The notes under the pieces: model-generated
What the model saw: only the letters and a program-made list of their open reading frames with translations
Databases searched by the model: none
Told to the model about the DNA's origin: nothing
DNA from: an uncultured Lachnospiraceae bacterium
GTDB lineage: Bacteria > Bacillota > Clostridia > Lachnospirales > Lachnospiraceae
DNA: 15,520 bases
NCBI GenBank assembly: GCA_910588285.1
Contig: CAJUQB010000111.1
Span: 1-15,520, forward strand
Direction: 5' to 3'
Made by a program: the position numbers and the translations under genes
Shown here: positions 6,347 to 12,463 of the stretch, piece by piece
How positions within the stretch are numbered: position 1 is the stretch's first letter
Layout of the letters: every line of letters starts with the position of its first letter

Positions 6347-6787
6347 ATGCATATCAGTACAAAATGTTCCGTTGCTATTCATTGCCTTATTTTTATTTTC
6401 GAATATGGAGATACGCAAAAAGTAACCAGTGACCTTTTATCGTTATCTACCGGAATCAACCCTGTTACAATCCGAAAAATCATAAGCTCGTTGAAAAAAG
6501 ATGGTATAATATCTGTTAAATTTGGTACAGGTGGTACGACATTGAATTGTCTGCCAAATGAAATTACATTATACCGTATATGCAAGGCAATAGAACCGAA
6601 CTTCGCTTCTAAGCTTATCGGACTTCACCCATTGCCCTCCCCGTTATGTCCCATAGGGAAAATCATACACAATGTATTGGATTGTTCTTACCAGAAAATC
6701 AGCAATGATTTATGTGAAAGCCTAAAGAATATCACGTTTGAAAATATCATTTCTGACTATCATAAAATTCAACATGACTTCAAATAA
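6347..6787 (+). CDS. Rrf2-family transcriptional regulator
   Basis: A 146-residue winged-helix regulator. The ATG at 6347 follows AGGAG at 6335-6339; the in-frame ATG at 6314 lies in the promoter -10 region and is rejected. Family marks are the N-terminal M-H-I-S-T-K-C-S-V-A-I-H helix, the recognition helix around 35-52 (T-G-I-N-P-V-T-I-R-K-I-I-S-S-L), the wing G-T-G-G-T (60-64), and a long C-terminal dimer helix. The expected C-P-I-G-K motif is at 101-105, and further Cys residues lie at 113 and 123. The three-cysteine iron-sulphur cluster spacing of NsrR/IscR is not seen, so it is closer to YwnA-like members; redox sensing through single cysteines is possible. It is divergent from a flavodoxin remnant with a shared operator, which suggests it once regulated that gene. 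The coding sequence is AT-rich. Confidence 0.83.
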   Translation: MHISTKCSVAIHCLIFIFEYGDTQKVTSDLLSLSTGINPVTIRKIISSLKKDGIISVKFGTGGTTLNCLPNEITLYRICKAIEPNFASKLIGLHPLPSPLCPIGKIIHNVLDCSYQKISNDLCESLKNITFENIISDYHKIQHDFK

Positions 6788-7093
6788 ATTCCATTTCTAA
6801 AACGACGAGTCCAAATCGTCATAGTTGAGTATTGTAGAACGGCTTCGGCTTGAGTCATAGGGGAGGTCAGCAATAGTAACAGTCTGCCGGACGAAGGCAA
6901 AAGAAAAAAGCCGTCGTATGTACGCAGGGATATCGGGTACCTGGAGGACTTTTTCAGGGAAATCTTGAAGAGCAGATTTAAGATTTCCATAAGAATTACG
7001 ATAATATTCTTATAAGAACTTTTTTCTATGATTGTACCAGGCCAAAGGACAGGCGGGGCACTTCCCCGCCTGGGAGTTAGAGGAGTGACAGAT
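6788..7093 (+). other. Intergenic region upstream of the two-component genes
   Basis: No convincing gene. A plus-strand open frame (6854-7015) has no usual start codon or ribosome site, although its translation looks somewhat protein-like. An AT-rich stem ATAAGAAT/ATTCTTAT (6989-6996 with 7006-7013) lies six bases before a T-run at 7019-7025 and could be a weak terminator. No confident promoter for the response regulator was found; GATAAT at 7000-7005 is a possible -10 box without a good -35. Confidence 0.5.
7050..7072 (+). promoter_or_regulatory. Strong leader hairpin just ahead of the response regulator gene
   Basis: A perfect 9-bp stem, CAGGCGGGG (7050-7058) with CCCCGCCTG (7064-7072), and a 5-base loop, ending seven bases before the AGAGGAG ribosome site (7079-7085). 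No T-run follows, so it is not a terminator; it may stabilise the message or end an upstream processed transcript. Confidence 0.6.
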
Positions 7094-7804
7094 ATGAACG
7101 AATGTGTGTTAGTGGTGGACGACGACCGGGAAATTGTAAAAGCCATTGCCCTGCTGCTGGGAAAGGAGGGCTACCAGGTGTTAAAGGCCTACGATGGCAT
7201 GGAAGCCCTGGATATCCTGGCACAGCAGCCGGTGCGGCTGATCATCATGGACGTGATGATGCCAAGGCTGGACGGCCTGTCTGCCATGATGAAGATTCGG
7301 GAGCGGAAGAACCTGCCCATCATTGTCTTAAGCGCGAAAACGGAGGAGACCGACAAGGTGCTGGGGCTTTCCATGGGAGCCGACGATTATGTGTCCAAGC
7401 CCTTCAATCCGGCAGAGCTGGCAGCCCGGGTGAGAAGCCAGCTAAGACGATATACCCTTCTGGGGGACATCAATGCCTGGCATGATGGGGATGAGATCTG
7501 GAATGGCCGTCTCTGCTACCGGCTGCGGGAGCATACCCTCTATGCGGACGGGGAGCCAGTGAAGCTCACTGCTACGGAGACAAAGATCGTGGATCTGTTT
7601 ATGCGGAACAGGGGCCGGGTATTCCCGGCGGAGGAGATCTACCAGAGAGTGTGGGAGGAGCCCTCCTTCGCGCCGGAGAATACCGTTATGGTGCACATCC
7701 GTCATATTCGGGAAAAAATCGAACTCAATCCGAGAGAGCCAGAATATTTAAAGGTGGTGTGGGGCATTGGATACAAAATGGAAAAAATCAAAACAGATCA
7801 TTAG
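7094..7804 (+). CDS. OmpR/VanR-type response regulator
   Basis: A 236-residue two-component response regulator. The ATG at 7094 follows AGAGGAG at 7079-7085; the open frame from 7028 includes the leader hairpin and is rejected. The receiver domain (about 3-115) has the acid pocket D-D-D (9-11), phospho-acceptor Asp53 in I-M-D-V-M-M-P, Ser80 in V-L-S-A-K and Lys102 in K-P-F. The C-terminal winged-helix DNA-binding domain (about 137-232) has the conserved L-T-A-T-E-T-K-I-V-D-L start, E-E-I-Y-Q-R-V-W, and V-M-V-H-I-R-H-I-R-E-K-I recognition helix, ending V-W-G-I-G-Y-K-M. The sequence resembles VanR-like and PhoP-like regulators of clostridia. Its 3' end overlaps the sensor kinase gene by 38 bases. 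No target gene is adjacent, so its regulon is unknown; it may include cell-envelope functions. Confidence 0.93.
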   Translation: MNECVLVVDDDREIVKAIALLLGKEGYQVLKAYDGMEALDILAQQPVRLIIMDVMMPRLDGLSAMMKIRERKNLPIIVLSAKTEETDKVLGLSMGADDYVSKPFNPAELAARVRSQLRRYTLLGDINAWHDGDEIWNGRLCYRLREHTLYADGEPVKLTATETKIVDLFMRNRGRVFPAEEIYQRVWEEPSFAPENTVMVHIRHIREKIELNPREPEYLKVVWGIGYKMEKIKTDH

Positions 7805-10151
7805 CTTTGGGTGCTTCTTCCTGGGAGTGACGCTGCTGCTCTGCAATCTTGGGCAGGTGTTTCGCCTCTGGAGTTATGGACAGGGCGCCCTGGGTAGGGT
7901 GGATTACCAGGAGTCAGCGGAATTTCGCAGCTATATGGCGGACCGACTGGAGGAGCTTCTGGGGATTGCAACCGGCGGCAAGGGCTGGCGGTATTACGGA
8001 ACCTCCGACCGGGGTGCTTACCGAAGTTATGGCATCGGCGATGCGTACAGCTGGGATTATGACGGGGAGACCCTGGACCGATGGCTCAATGAGGGAACCG
8101 CGGTGCAGGAGGCAGTGCCAGAGGGAATCCCATCGGTTGCCCAGGAGTATGGATGGGATTCGGCAGAGAGCCAGGAGACCCTGTGGGAGCGGTACCCGGA
8201 GGCGTACAGTGAATACTGGAACAGGCCTCAAAACAAAAAGGAATATATGGCGGAGCTGGCCCAGAACAAGAATGTCCGCTATGCGGTCATCTGGCAGGGG
8301 AAGCTTATCTATACCAATATTGAGGCCTGGGAGGATCGGCTGAAGGAATCCTGGGAGGATGCGGATTTTTACAAGGATCTGGATCCGGAGGAATATAATT
8401 TTACCCTGTGGTATAACCGGGCCGGGGATGGGAAGGTGCAGATTGTCAAGGACAATGTGGAGGAGGAGATCTACGGAAACGGCATGTACACGGATGACAG
8501 CCTCTGGTTTGTGCCTGGATACGCCAATTTTAACGTGGATGCTTCCGCCAAGGATGCAGTGATTTTCCTGGCAGCGGCCAAGGAGCCCAGGCTCTATATC
8601 ACGGGCAATTACTCGGAATATGGAACCAGCCAGTATGGGGGCAGGCTGTATTATCTGCAGCAGGGCTTAAGGGACAGGGACAGAAGCTTCCGGGTTCACT
8701 GCGGTTTTATGGCGGCAGGCGTGGTATTGCTGGCTGTGAGCTTCTTTTGTCGGAAGGAAAAACGTAAGGCAGACCAGGCGATTGCAGCTCTTTTGGGAAA
8801 AATCTGGCTGGAGCTGAAGCTTCTGCTCCTTGTGCTGCTTCCGGTGCTGATCTTCCTTATGGCAGGCAGAGAGGAGCTTCGGGAGATGCTGTACCTTTTG
8901 TGGTACGACGGATATCCCGGGGATGTGATTTATTTCCTTGGACAGGTGGCCGGGAAGGGCTTATTCCTATGCAGCTGCTTCTGGCTGGTCTACCTTCTGG
9001 TACTGGATCTGCGTCTGAACCGGGGAAAGCAGAAAAAGCCATTGTTTGACAGCCTGCGGACCAGGGATCTTCAATATCCGGTGCAAAAACGGATGGTAAG
9101 GCGATACTGGCTGATTCTGGCGTCCGTGATATCCGTTCTGGTGCTGGCAGTGCTTTTACTGATTCTGGTGATTTGGCTTGACAACCAATTTGATTATTAT
9201 GGCAGCTTCTATACCTTGTTTGCCATGACAGCGGCAGTTCTGCTGGCAGTAATTCTCTTGGCAGTCTGCGTGGCGGTAGGGGTTGGCAGCCTTGGAAAAA
9301 ACCGAAGGCTGGCAGAGGATATCGGCGCCTTGTCGGACCAGATCACTGCTGTCCGGGGCGGGAACCTGACAAAGCCTCTGGTGCTGCCAAAGGATGCGGA
9401 TCTGGCCCAGGCCGCGGAGAGCCTGAATGAGATCCAGCGGGGGCTGGAGGAGGCGCTGCGGGAGCAGATGCACAGCGAGCGGATGAAGGTGGAGCTGGTG
9501 ACCAATGTGTCCCATGATATCAAGACGCCCCTGACCTCCATTATCAGCTATGTGGAGCTTTTAAAACAGGAGGAGGCGCTGCCGGAGCATGTCCGGGAAT
9601 TTGTCCAGATTTTGTGGGAAAAATCACTGCGCTTAAAAACCATTGTCCAGGATGTCTTTGACGTGAGCAAGGCTGCGGCCGGGCAGCTTCCGGTAAATAT
9701 GGAGGAGCTTGACTTGGGCAGGCTGCTGCGCCAGGTGCTGGCTGACATGGACAGCCAGATTGCATCCAGCGGGCTTGGGATGAAGACGGCAGTATCCGAG
9801 GAGCCGCTGTTTATCCGGGCGGACGGCCAGAGATTGTACCGTGTATTCCAGAACCTTTTGCAGAACGCATTGAAGTATTCCCTGGCAGGCTCCCGCATCT
9901 ATCTGACCATGACAATGGAAGGGGTAATGGCGGCAGTTTATCTGAAAAATACCTCCGGCACGGAGCTGGAGACAGGAAAGGATTTTGCGGAACGCTTTGT
10001 GCGGGGAGATTCCAGCCGCACGGACGGCGGAAGCGGACTGGGGCTGTCCATTGCCAAGAGCTTTACGGAGGCCTGCGGCGGAAGCTTCCGGGTGGAGACG
10101 GACGCGGATCTGTTTACCGTGGTGGTGGCCTTCCCGATGTCAGCAAAGTAA
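7767..10151 (+). CDS. Membrane sensor histidine kinase, multi-pass
   Basis: A 794-residue kinase paired with the response regulator. It starts at TTG (7767) inside the regulator gene, supported by AAGGTGG at 7751-7757; no ATG is in frame nearby. Membrane segments are at about 11-33, 309-328, 347-366, 387-414, 447-470 and 481-507. Residues 35-305 form a large, Tyr/Trp- and acid-rich outer domain. After a HAMP-like linker (about 505-565), the HisKA motif N-V-S-H-D-I-K-T-P-L-T-S has phospho-acceptor His583. The ATPase domain has the N box (N696-L-L-Q-N700-A-L-K-Y-S) and G box G-G-S-G-L-G-L-S (754-761). The G1 box is weak (N-T-S rather than D/N-T-G at 728-730). The C-terminal half resembles VanS/PhoR kinases; the five extra membrane segments after the sensor domain are unusual. 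The ligand is unknown. Confidence 0.92.
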   Translation: MDTKWKKSKQIISFGCFFLGVTLLLCNLGQVFRLWSYGQGALGRVDYQESAEFRSYMADRLEELLGIATGGKGWRYYGTSDRGAYRSYGIGDAYSWDYDGETLDRWLNEGTAVQEAVPEGIPSVAQEYGWDSAESQETLWERYPEAYSEYWNRPQNKKEYMAELAQNKNVRYAVIWQGKLIYTNIEAWEDRLKESWEDADFYKDLDPEEYNFTLWYNRAGDGKVQIVKDNVEEEIYGNGMYTDDSLWFVPGYANFNVDASAKDAVIFLAAAKEPRLYITGNYSEYGTSQYGGRLYYLQQGLRDRDRSFRVHCGFMAAGVVLLAVSFFCRKEKRKADQAIAALLGKIWLELKLLLLVLLPVLIFLMAGREELREMLYLLWYDGYPGDVIYFLGQVAGKGLFLCSCFWLVYLLVLDLRLNRGKQKKPLFDSLRTRDLQYPVQKRMVRRYWLILASVISVLVLAVLLLILVIWLDNQFDYYGSFYTLFAMTAAVLLAVILLAVCVAVGVGSLGKNRRLAEDIGALSDQITAVRGGNLTKPLVLPKDADLAQAAESLNEIQRGLEEALREQMHSERMKVELVTNVSHDIKTPLTSIISYVELLKQEEALPEHVREFVQILWEKSLRLKTIVQDVFDVSKAAAGQLPVNMEELDLGRLLRQVLADMDSQIASSGLGMKTAVSEEPLFIRADGQRLYRVFQNLLQNALKYSLAGSRIYLTMTMEGVMAAVYLKNTSGTELETGKDFAERFVRGDSSRTDGGSGLGLSIAKSFTEACGGSFRVETDADLFTVVVAFPMSAK

Positions 10152-10153
10152 AA

Positions 10154-10195
10154 AAAGCAGCTTTTTCACAGGGAATCTGTGGGAAAGCTGCTTTT
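10154..10195 (+). terminator. Intrinsic terminator of the two-component operon
   Basis: AAAGCAGCTTT (10154-10164) pairs fully with AAAGCTGCTTT (10184-10194), with an inner CACAG/CTGTG stem and a T-rich end. It begins three bases after the kinase stop codon. Confidence 0.9.
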
Positions 10196-10197
10196 AT

Positions 10198-10329
10198 GAT
10201 ATAGGAAATTCCTTCGGATTTCCTATATCACAAAAAGCCCTCCGGGCAGGATGCGCACCTCGCGGAGGTGAAATTAGCCGTGAACGGCACCGCTCGGGCG
10301 CGAAGAATGCGCAGAGCGCATTCTTTTTT
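10198..10329 (+). repeat. Composite structured repeat, copy 1
   Basis: The element has four parts in order. (a) A perfect 12-bp hairpin, GATATAGGAAAT (10198-10209) with ATTTCCTATATC (10218-10229). (b) ACAAAAA then GCCC-TCC-GGGC. (c) A GC-rich module with GCGG, the single-stranded stretch AGGTGAAATTA, hairpin GCCG-TGAA-CGGC and the closing CCGC. (d) A terminator hairpin at 10305-10329. It shares nearly all of parts a-c with copy 3 and the architecture of copy 2. Short open frames through it are by-products of the repeat and are not called as genes. Confidence 0.85.
10305..10329 (+). terminator. Terminator hairpin ending repeat copy 1
   Basis: GAATGCGC (10305-10312), loop AGA, GCGCATTC (10316-10323), then six T. 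It is a second terminator about 130 bases after the main one for the kinase gene. It ends eight bases before the stop of the convergent gene. Confidence 0.85.
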
Positions 10330-10337
10330 AAGGGGCT

Positions 10338-10733
10338 TTAAGTTTTCTTGATAAATTCAATCCGGCATTTGGGGCAGGTGATACAGATCTTGCCCTTGCC
10401 CTTGGGCACCCGGACCTTCTGCCTGCAGTTGGGGCATTTGAAATAGCGGTACACGTCCCGCTGGGCCCACTGCTTCTTCTGGGCATCCTTTTTGGCTACC
10501 AGCCGGTAGCGGAAATTCAGAAACTTCTGGTTTTCCGCATACCGCTTCTGGACATTGCGGGAGAACATCCGGAAATAGGCATATCCCATTAAGAGAAAGG
10601 CAAGCCAATAGAGCAGGCCCCACCTGGTAAGCATGGAGAGAATCAGGATCCCCAGGGACACGAACAGCAATACCCTGGACAGCTGATCCGCACCGTATCG
10701 CCCCATCATAAATTGCTGTAATTTTTGTTTCAT
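10338..10733 (-). CDS. Small membrane protein with C-terminal zinc ribbon
   Basis: A 131-residue protein of unknown function. The N-terminal half has two hydrophobic segments (about 19-35 and 38-55), so it is likely a membrane hairpin. A basic linker (57-95) leads to a zinc ribbon with C-P-N-C (100-103) and C-P-K-C (120-123), ending close to the C terminus. Both ends of the chain are probably cytoplasmic. The start follows GGGAG (minus strand, around 10749-10744) with a slightly long spacing of about ten bases. It lies downstream of pyrBI on the same strand, but a terminator hairpin sits between them, so it is probably a separate unit. It is convergent with the kinase operon. Similar two-helix plus zinc-ribbon proteins are common hypothetical proteins in Lachnospiraceae; nucleic-acid or protein binding is possible for the ribbon. 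Confidence 0.8.
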   Translation of the reverse strand: MKQKLQQFMMGRYGADQLSRVLLFVSLGILILSMLTRWGLLYWLAFLLMGYAYFRMFSRNVQKRYAENQKFLNFRYRLVAKKDAQKKQWAQRDVYRYFKCPNCRQKVRVPKGKGKICITCPKCRIEFIKKT

Positions 10734-10763
10734 AACATCGCCACTCCCTTTTATGAATAATTA

Positions 10764-10808
10764 TAAAATACCGTTTCTGCTATTCATATGGTAGAGCAGA
10801 AACGGTAT
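10764..10808 (-). terminator. Terminator of the pyrBI operon
   Basis: A 14-bp perfect stem, ATACCGTTTCTGCT (10768-10781) with AGCAGAAACGGTAT (10795-10808), around a 13-base loop. On the minus strand it is followed by TTTTATAATT. It lies about 50 bases past the pyrI stop and just ahead of the zinc-ribbon gene's ribosome site. Confidence 0.75.
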
Positions 10809-10856
10809 AAAGTCAATCGAGCTATTCTTTTTTAATAAAAATTTAGAAATTGGTAA

Positions 10857-11297
10857 TTATTTCACTCTTTTGCGGCCCTTATATTTGGCTTCGCAGTATT
10901 TGCAGCGGTAGATCTCCTTCTCCGGGTCTGTGAGGACAAAGATCTGGTCCAGCTCCTGCTCAATGGAGGTGATGCAGCGGGGGTTCCTGCACTGGATGAC
11001 ATTTTTGATCTCCTTGGGGAGCTTAAGCTCCTTCTTCTCAACGATCTCCCCGCCCTTGATGATATTGACGGTGATGTTGTGGTCAATAAAGCCCAGCACA
11101 TCAAGATCCAGGGTATTGGGATCGCATTCCACCTTCAGGATATCCTTTGCACCCATTTTGCTGCTGCGGGCATTGCGGATGATGGCTACCGGGTAGTCCG
11201 TCTCATCCAGATGGAGGTCGCGGTACAGGGAAAGACTGGCTCCGGCCCGGATGTGATCCAGCACATAGCCCTCAGAAATTCTGCCAACGTTTAACAT
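10857..11297 (-). CDS. pyrI: Aspartate carbamoyltransferase regulatory subunit
   Basis: A 146-residue PyrI, the usual length. It has no catalytic activity; it binds nucleotide effectors (CTP/ATP in studied enzymes) and holds PyrB trimers together in the allosteric holoenzyme of pyrimidine synthesis. The N-terminal allosteric domain contains G-Y-V-L-D-H-I (10-16), N-terminal strand residues and the M-G-A-K-D-I-L-K (48-55) region. The C-terminal zinc domain has C103-x4-C108 and C132-x2-C135, the four expected ligands. Translation starts behind AAAGGAG (minus strand). The ATG overlaps the last seven bases of pyrB, so the two subunits are translationally coupled. The reading frame is intact, so allosteric control of the enzyme is likely. 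Confidence 0.96.
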   Translation of the reverse strand: MLNVGRISEGYVLDHIRAGASLSLYRDLHLDETDYPVAIIRNARSSKMGAKDILKVECDPNTLDLDVLGFIDHNITVNIIKGGEIVEKKELKLPKEIKNVIQCRNPRCITSIEQELDQIFVLTDPEKEIYRCKYCEAKYKGRKRVK

Positions 11298-12241
11298 GAC
11301 TGCTCCTTTCCGTCCGGTGCGTCGGACACGGTTATCTCTAATAAGGTGAGGATCAAAGCCATACGGACATAGACGCCGTACCGGGCCTGCCGGAAGTAGG
11401 CAGCCCGGGGATCGTCGTCCACCTCCACGGAGATCTCATTGACCCGGGGCAGGGGATGGAGCACCAGCATATCCTCCTTGGCCAGGGACATCTTCTGCTT
11501 ATCCAGAATATAGAAATCCTTCATGCGCACATAATCCTCTTCATTGAAAAAACGCTCCCGCTGTACCCGGGTCATGTACAGAATATCCAGCTGGCTCATG
11601 GCATCCTCCAGCCGTTCCACCTCCTGGAAGGGGATGTTGTTATTCTGCAGTACTTCCTCCCGAATATAGCTGGGCACACGCAGCTCTTCCGGGGATATCA
11701 ATACAAAACGGATGTTGGGATAACGGATCAGAGCGTGAATCAGAGAATGAACGGTACGGCCGAACTTCAGGTCACCGCACAGGCCGATGGTCAGGTCGCC
11801 GAGCTGGCCCTTCAGGGAACGGATGGTCATAAGGTCAGTAAGTGTCTGAGTGGGATGCTGATGTCCCCCGTCGCCGGCATTGATCACAGGGATCGTGGAC
11901 TTCTGGGAGGCCACAAGGGGGGCGCCCTCCTTGGGGTGACGCATAGCGCAGATATCAGCATAACAGGAAATAACACGAATCGTATCGGAAACACTTTCTC
12001 CCTTGGAAGCGGAGCTGCTGTCAGCGCTGGAGAAACCGAGAACACTGCCCCCAAGGCTTAGCATGGCAGATTCAAAGGAAAGACGGGTACGGGTGCTGGG
12101 CTCATAGAAACAGGTGGCCAGCTTCTTGCCTCCGCAGGCGTGGGCATATTTTTGCGGATGCTTCTCAATGTCGCTGGCAAGCTCCAAAAGCCCGTCCAAT
12201 TCCGCCACGGAGAAGTCCAGGGGACTCATTAGATGACGCAT
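11291..12241 (-). CDS. pyrB: Aspartate carbamoyltransferase catalytic subunit
   Basis: A 316-residue catalytic chain, which forms carbamoyl-aspartate from carbamoyl phosphate and aspartate, the committed step of pyrimidine synthesis. The carbamoyl-phosphate site is S-T-R-T-R (49-53); the adjoining-chain loop Ser/Lys lies in D-S-S-S-A-S-K (74-80). H-P-T-Q (129-132) and the aspartate-side H-P-L-P-R (262-266) are also present. The ATG follows AGGAGG (minus strand 12253-12248) with six bases of spacing. It forms an operon with pyrI. The leader is short, about 25-35 bases before the ribosome site, with no anti-terminator or PyrR-type hairpin, so regulation by PyrR attenuation is not visible here. 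It is divergent from clpB. Confidence 0.97.
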   Translation of the reverse strand: MRHLMSPLDFSVAELDGLLELASDIEKHPQKYAHACGGKKLATCFYEPSTRTRLSFESAMLSLGGSVLGFSSADSSSASKGESVSDTIRVISCYADICAMRHPKEGAPLVASQKSTIPVINAGDGGHQHPTQTLTDLMTIRSLKGQLGDLTIGLCGDLKFGRTVHSLIHALIRYPNIRFVLISPEELRVPSYIREEVLQNNNIPFQEVERLEDAMSQLDILYMTRVQRERFFNEEDYVRMKDFYILDKQKMSLAKEDMLVLHPLPRVNEISVEVDDDPRAAYFRQARYGVYVRMALILTLLEITVSDAPDGKEQSC

Positions 12242-12281
12242 AGTCTACCTCCTATATATGTAAAGCAAATTGTTTGTTCTA

Positions 12282-12310
12282 ATTCTATAATAGCCTGTTA
12301 TAATTTTCAA
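12282..12310 (-). promoter_or_regulatory. Likely pyrBI promoter
   Basis: On the minus strand, TTGAAA (12310-12305) and TAGAAT (12287-12282) have a 17-base spacer, 41 bases or more upstream of the pyrB start. Confidence 0.6.
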
Positions 12311-12347
12311 GAGGAAATCCGATTTCACAAAAAATTTATAATTTTTG

Positions 12348-12374
12348 TTAGCACTCTCTCTTGACGAGTGCTAA
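12348..12374 (+). promoter_or_regulatory. CIRCE operator (HrcA site) of clpB
   Basis: TTAGCACTC (12348-12356), nine bases, GAGTGCTAA (12366-12374) is an exact match to the CIRCE consensus bound by the heat-shock repressor HrcA. It covers the -35 box of the clpB promoter. Confidence 0.96.
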
Positions 12375-12389
12375 TTTTTGCGTTATAAC
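12361..12389 (+). promoter_or_regulatory. clpB promoter
   Basis: TTGACG (12361-12366) and TATAAC (12384-12389) have a 17-base spacer. The -35 box lies in the spacer and first base of the right arm of CIRCE, so HrcA binding should exclude RNA polymerase. Confidence 0.85.
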
Positions 12390-12408
12390 AGAGTTGTAAG
12401 GAATAAAT

Positions 12409-12442
12409 GCACGTAAGCGGCCAAAGCACGGCCGCTAAGTGC
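12409..12442 (+). promoter_or_regulatory. Stem-loop in the clpB leader
   Basis: GCAC (12409-12412) with GTGC (12439-12442) encloses the perfect 7-bp stem AGCGGCC (12416-12422) and GGCCGCT (12430-12436), with loop AAAGCAC. It ends eight bases before the AGGAGG ribosome site (12451-12456). It may stabilise the message or tune translation; no sequestering of the ribosome site is seen. Confidence 0.6.
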
Positions 12443-12463
12443 TCATAACAAGGAGGGCGTGCT

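Noticed and set aside
10198..10341. Plus-strand open frames through repeat copy 1 and similar frames in copies 2 and 3 (15050-15369)
   Set aside because: Their translations are alike only because the DNA repeat is alike. They cross terminator hairpins, lack ribosome sites, and the hairpin changes between copies keep base pairing rather than protein sequence.
12242..12347. Pyrimidine-sensing attenuator or PyrR site ahead of pyrB
   Set aside because: The leader after the likely promoter is short and shows no terminator/anti-terminator pair.
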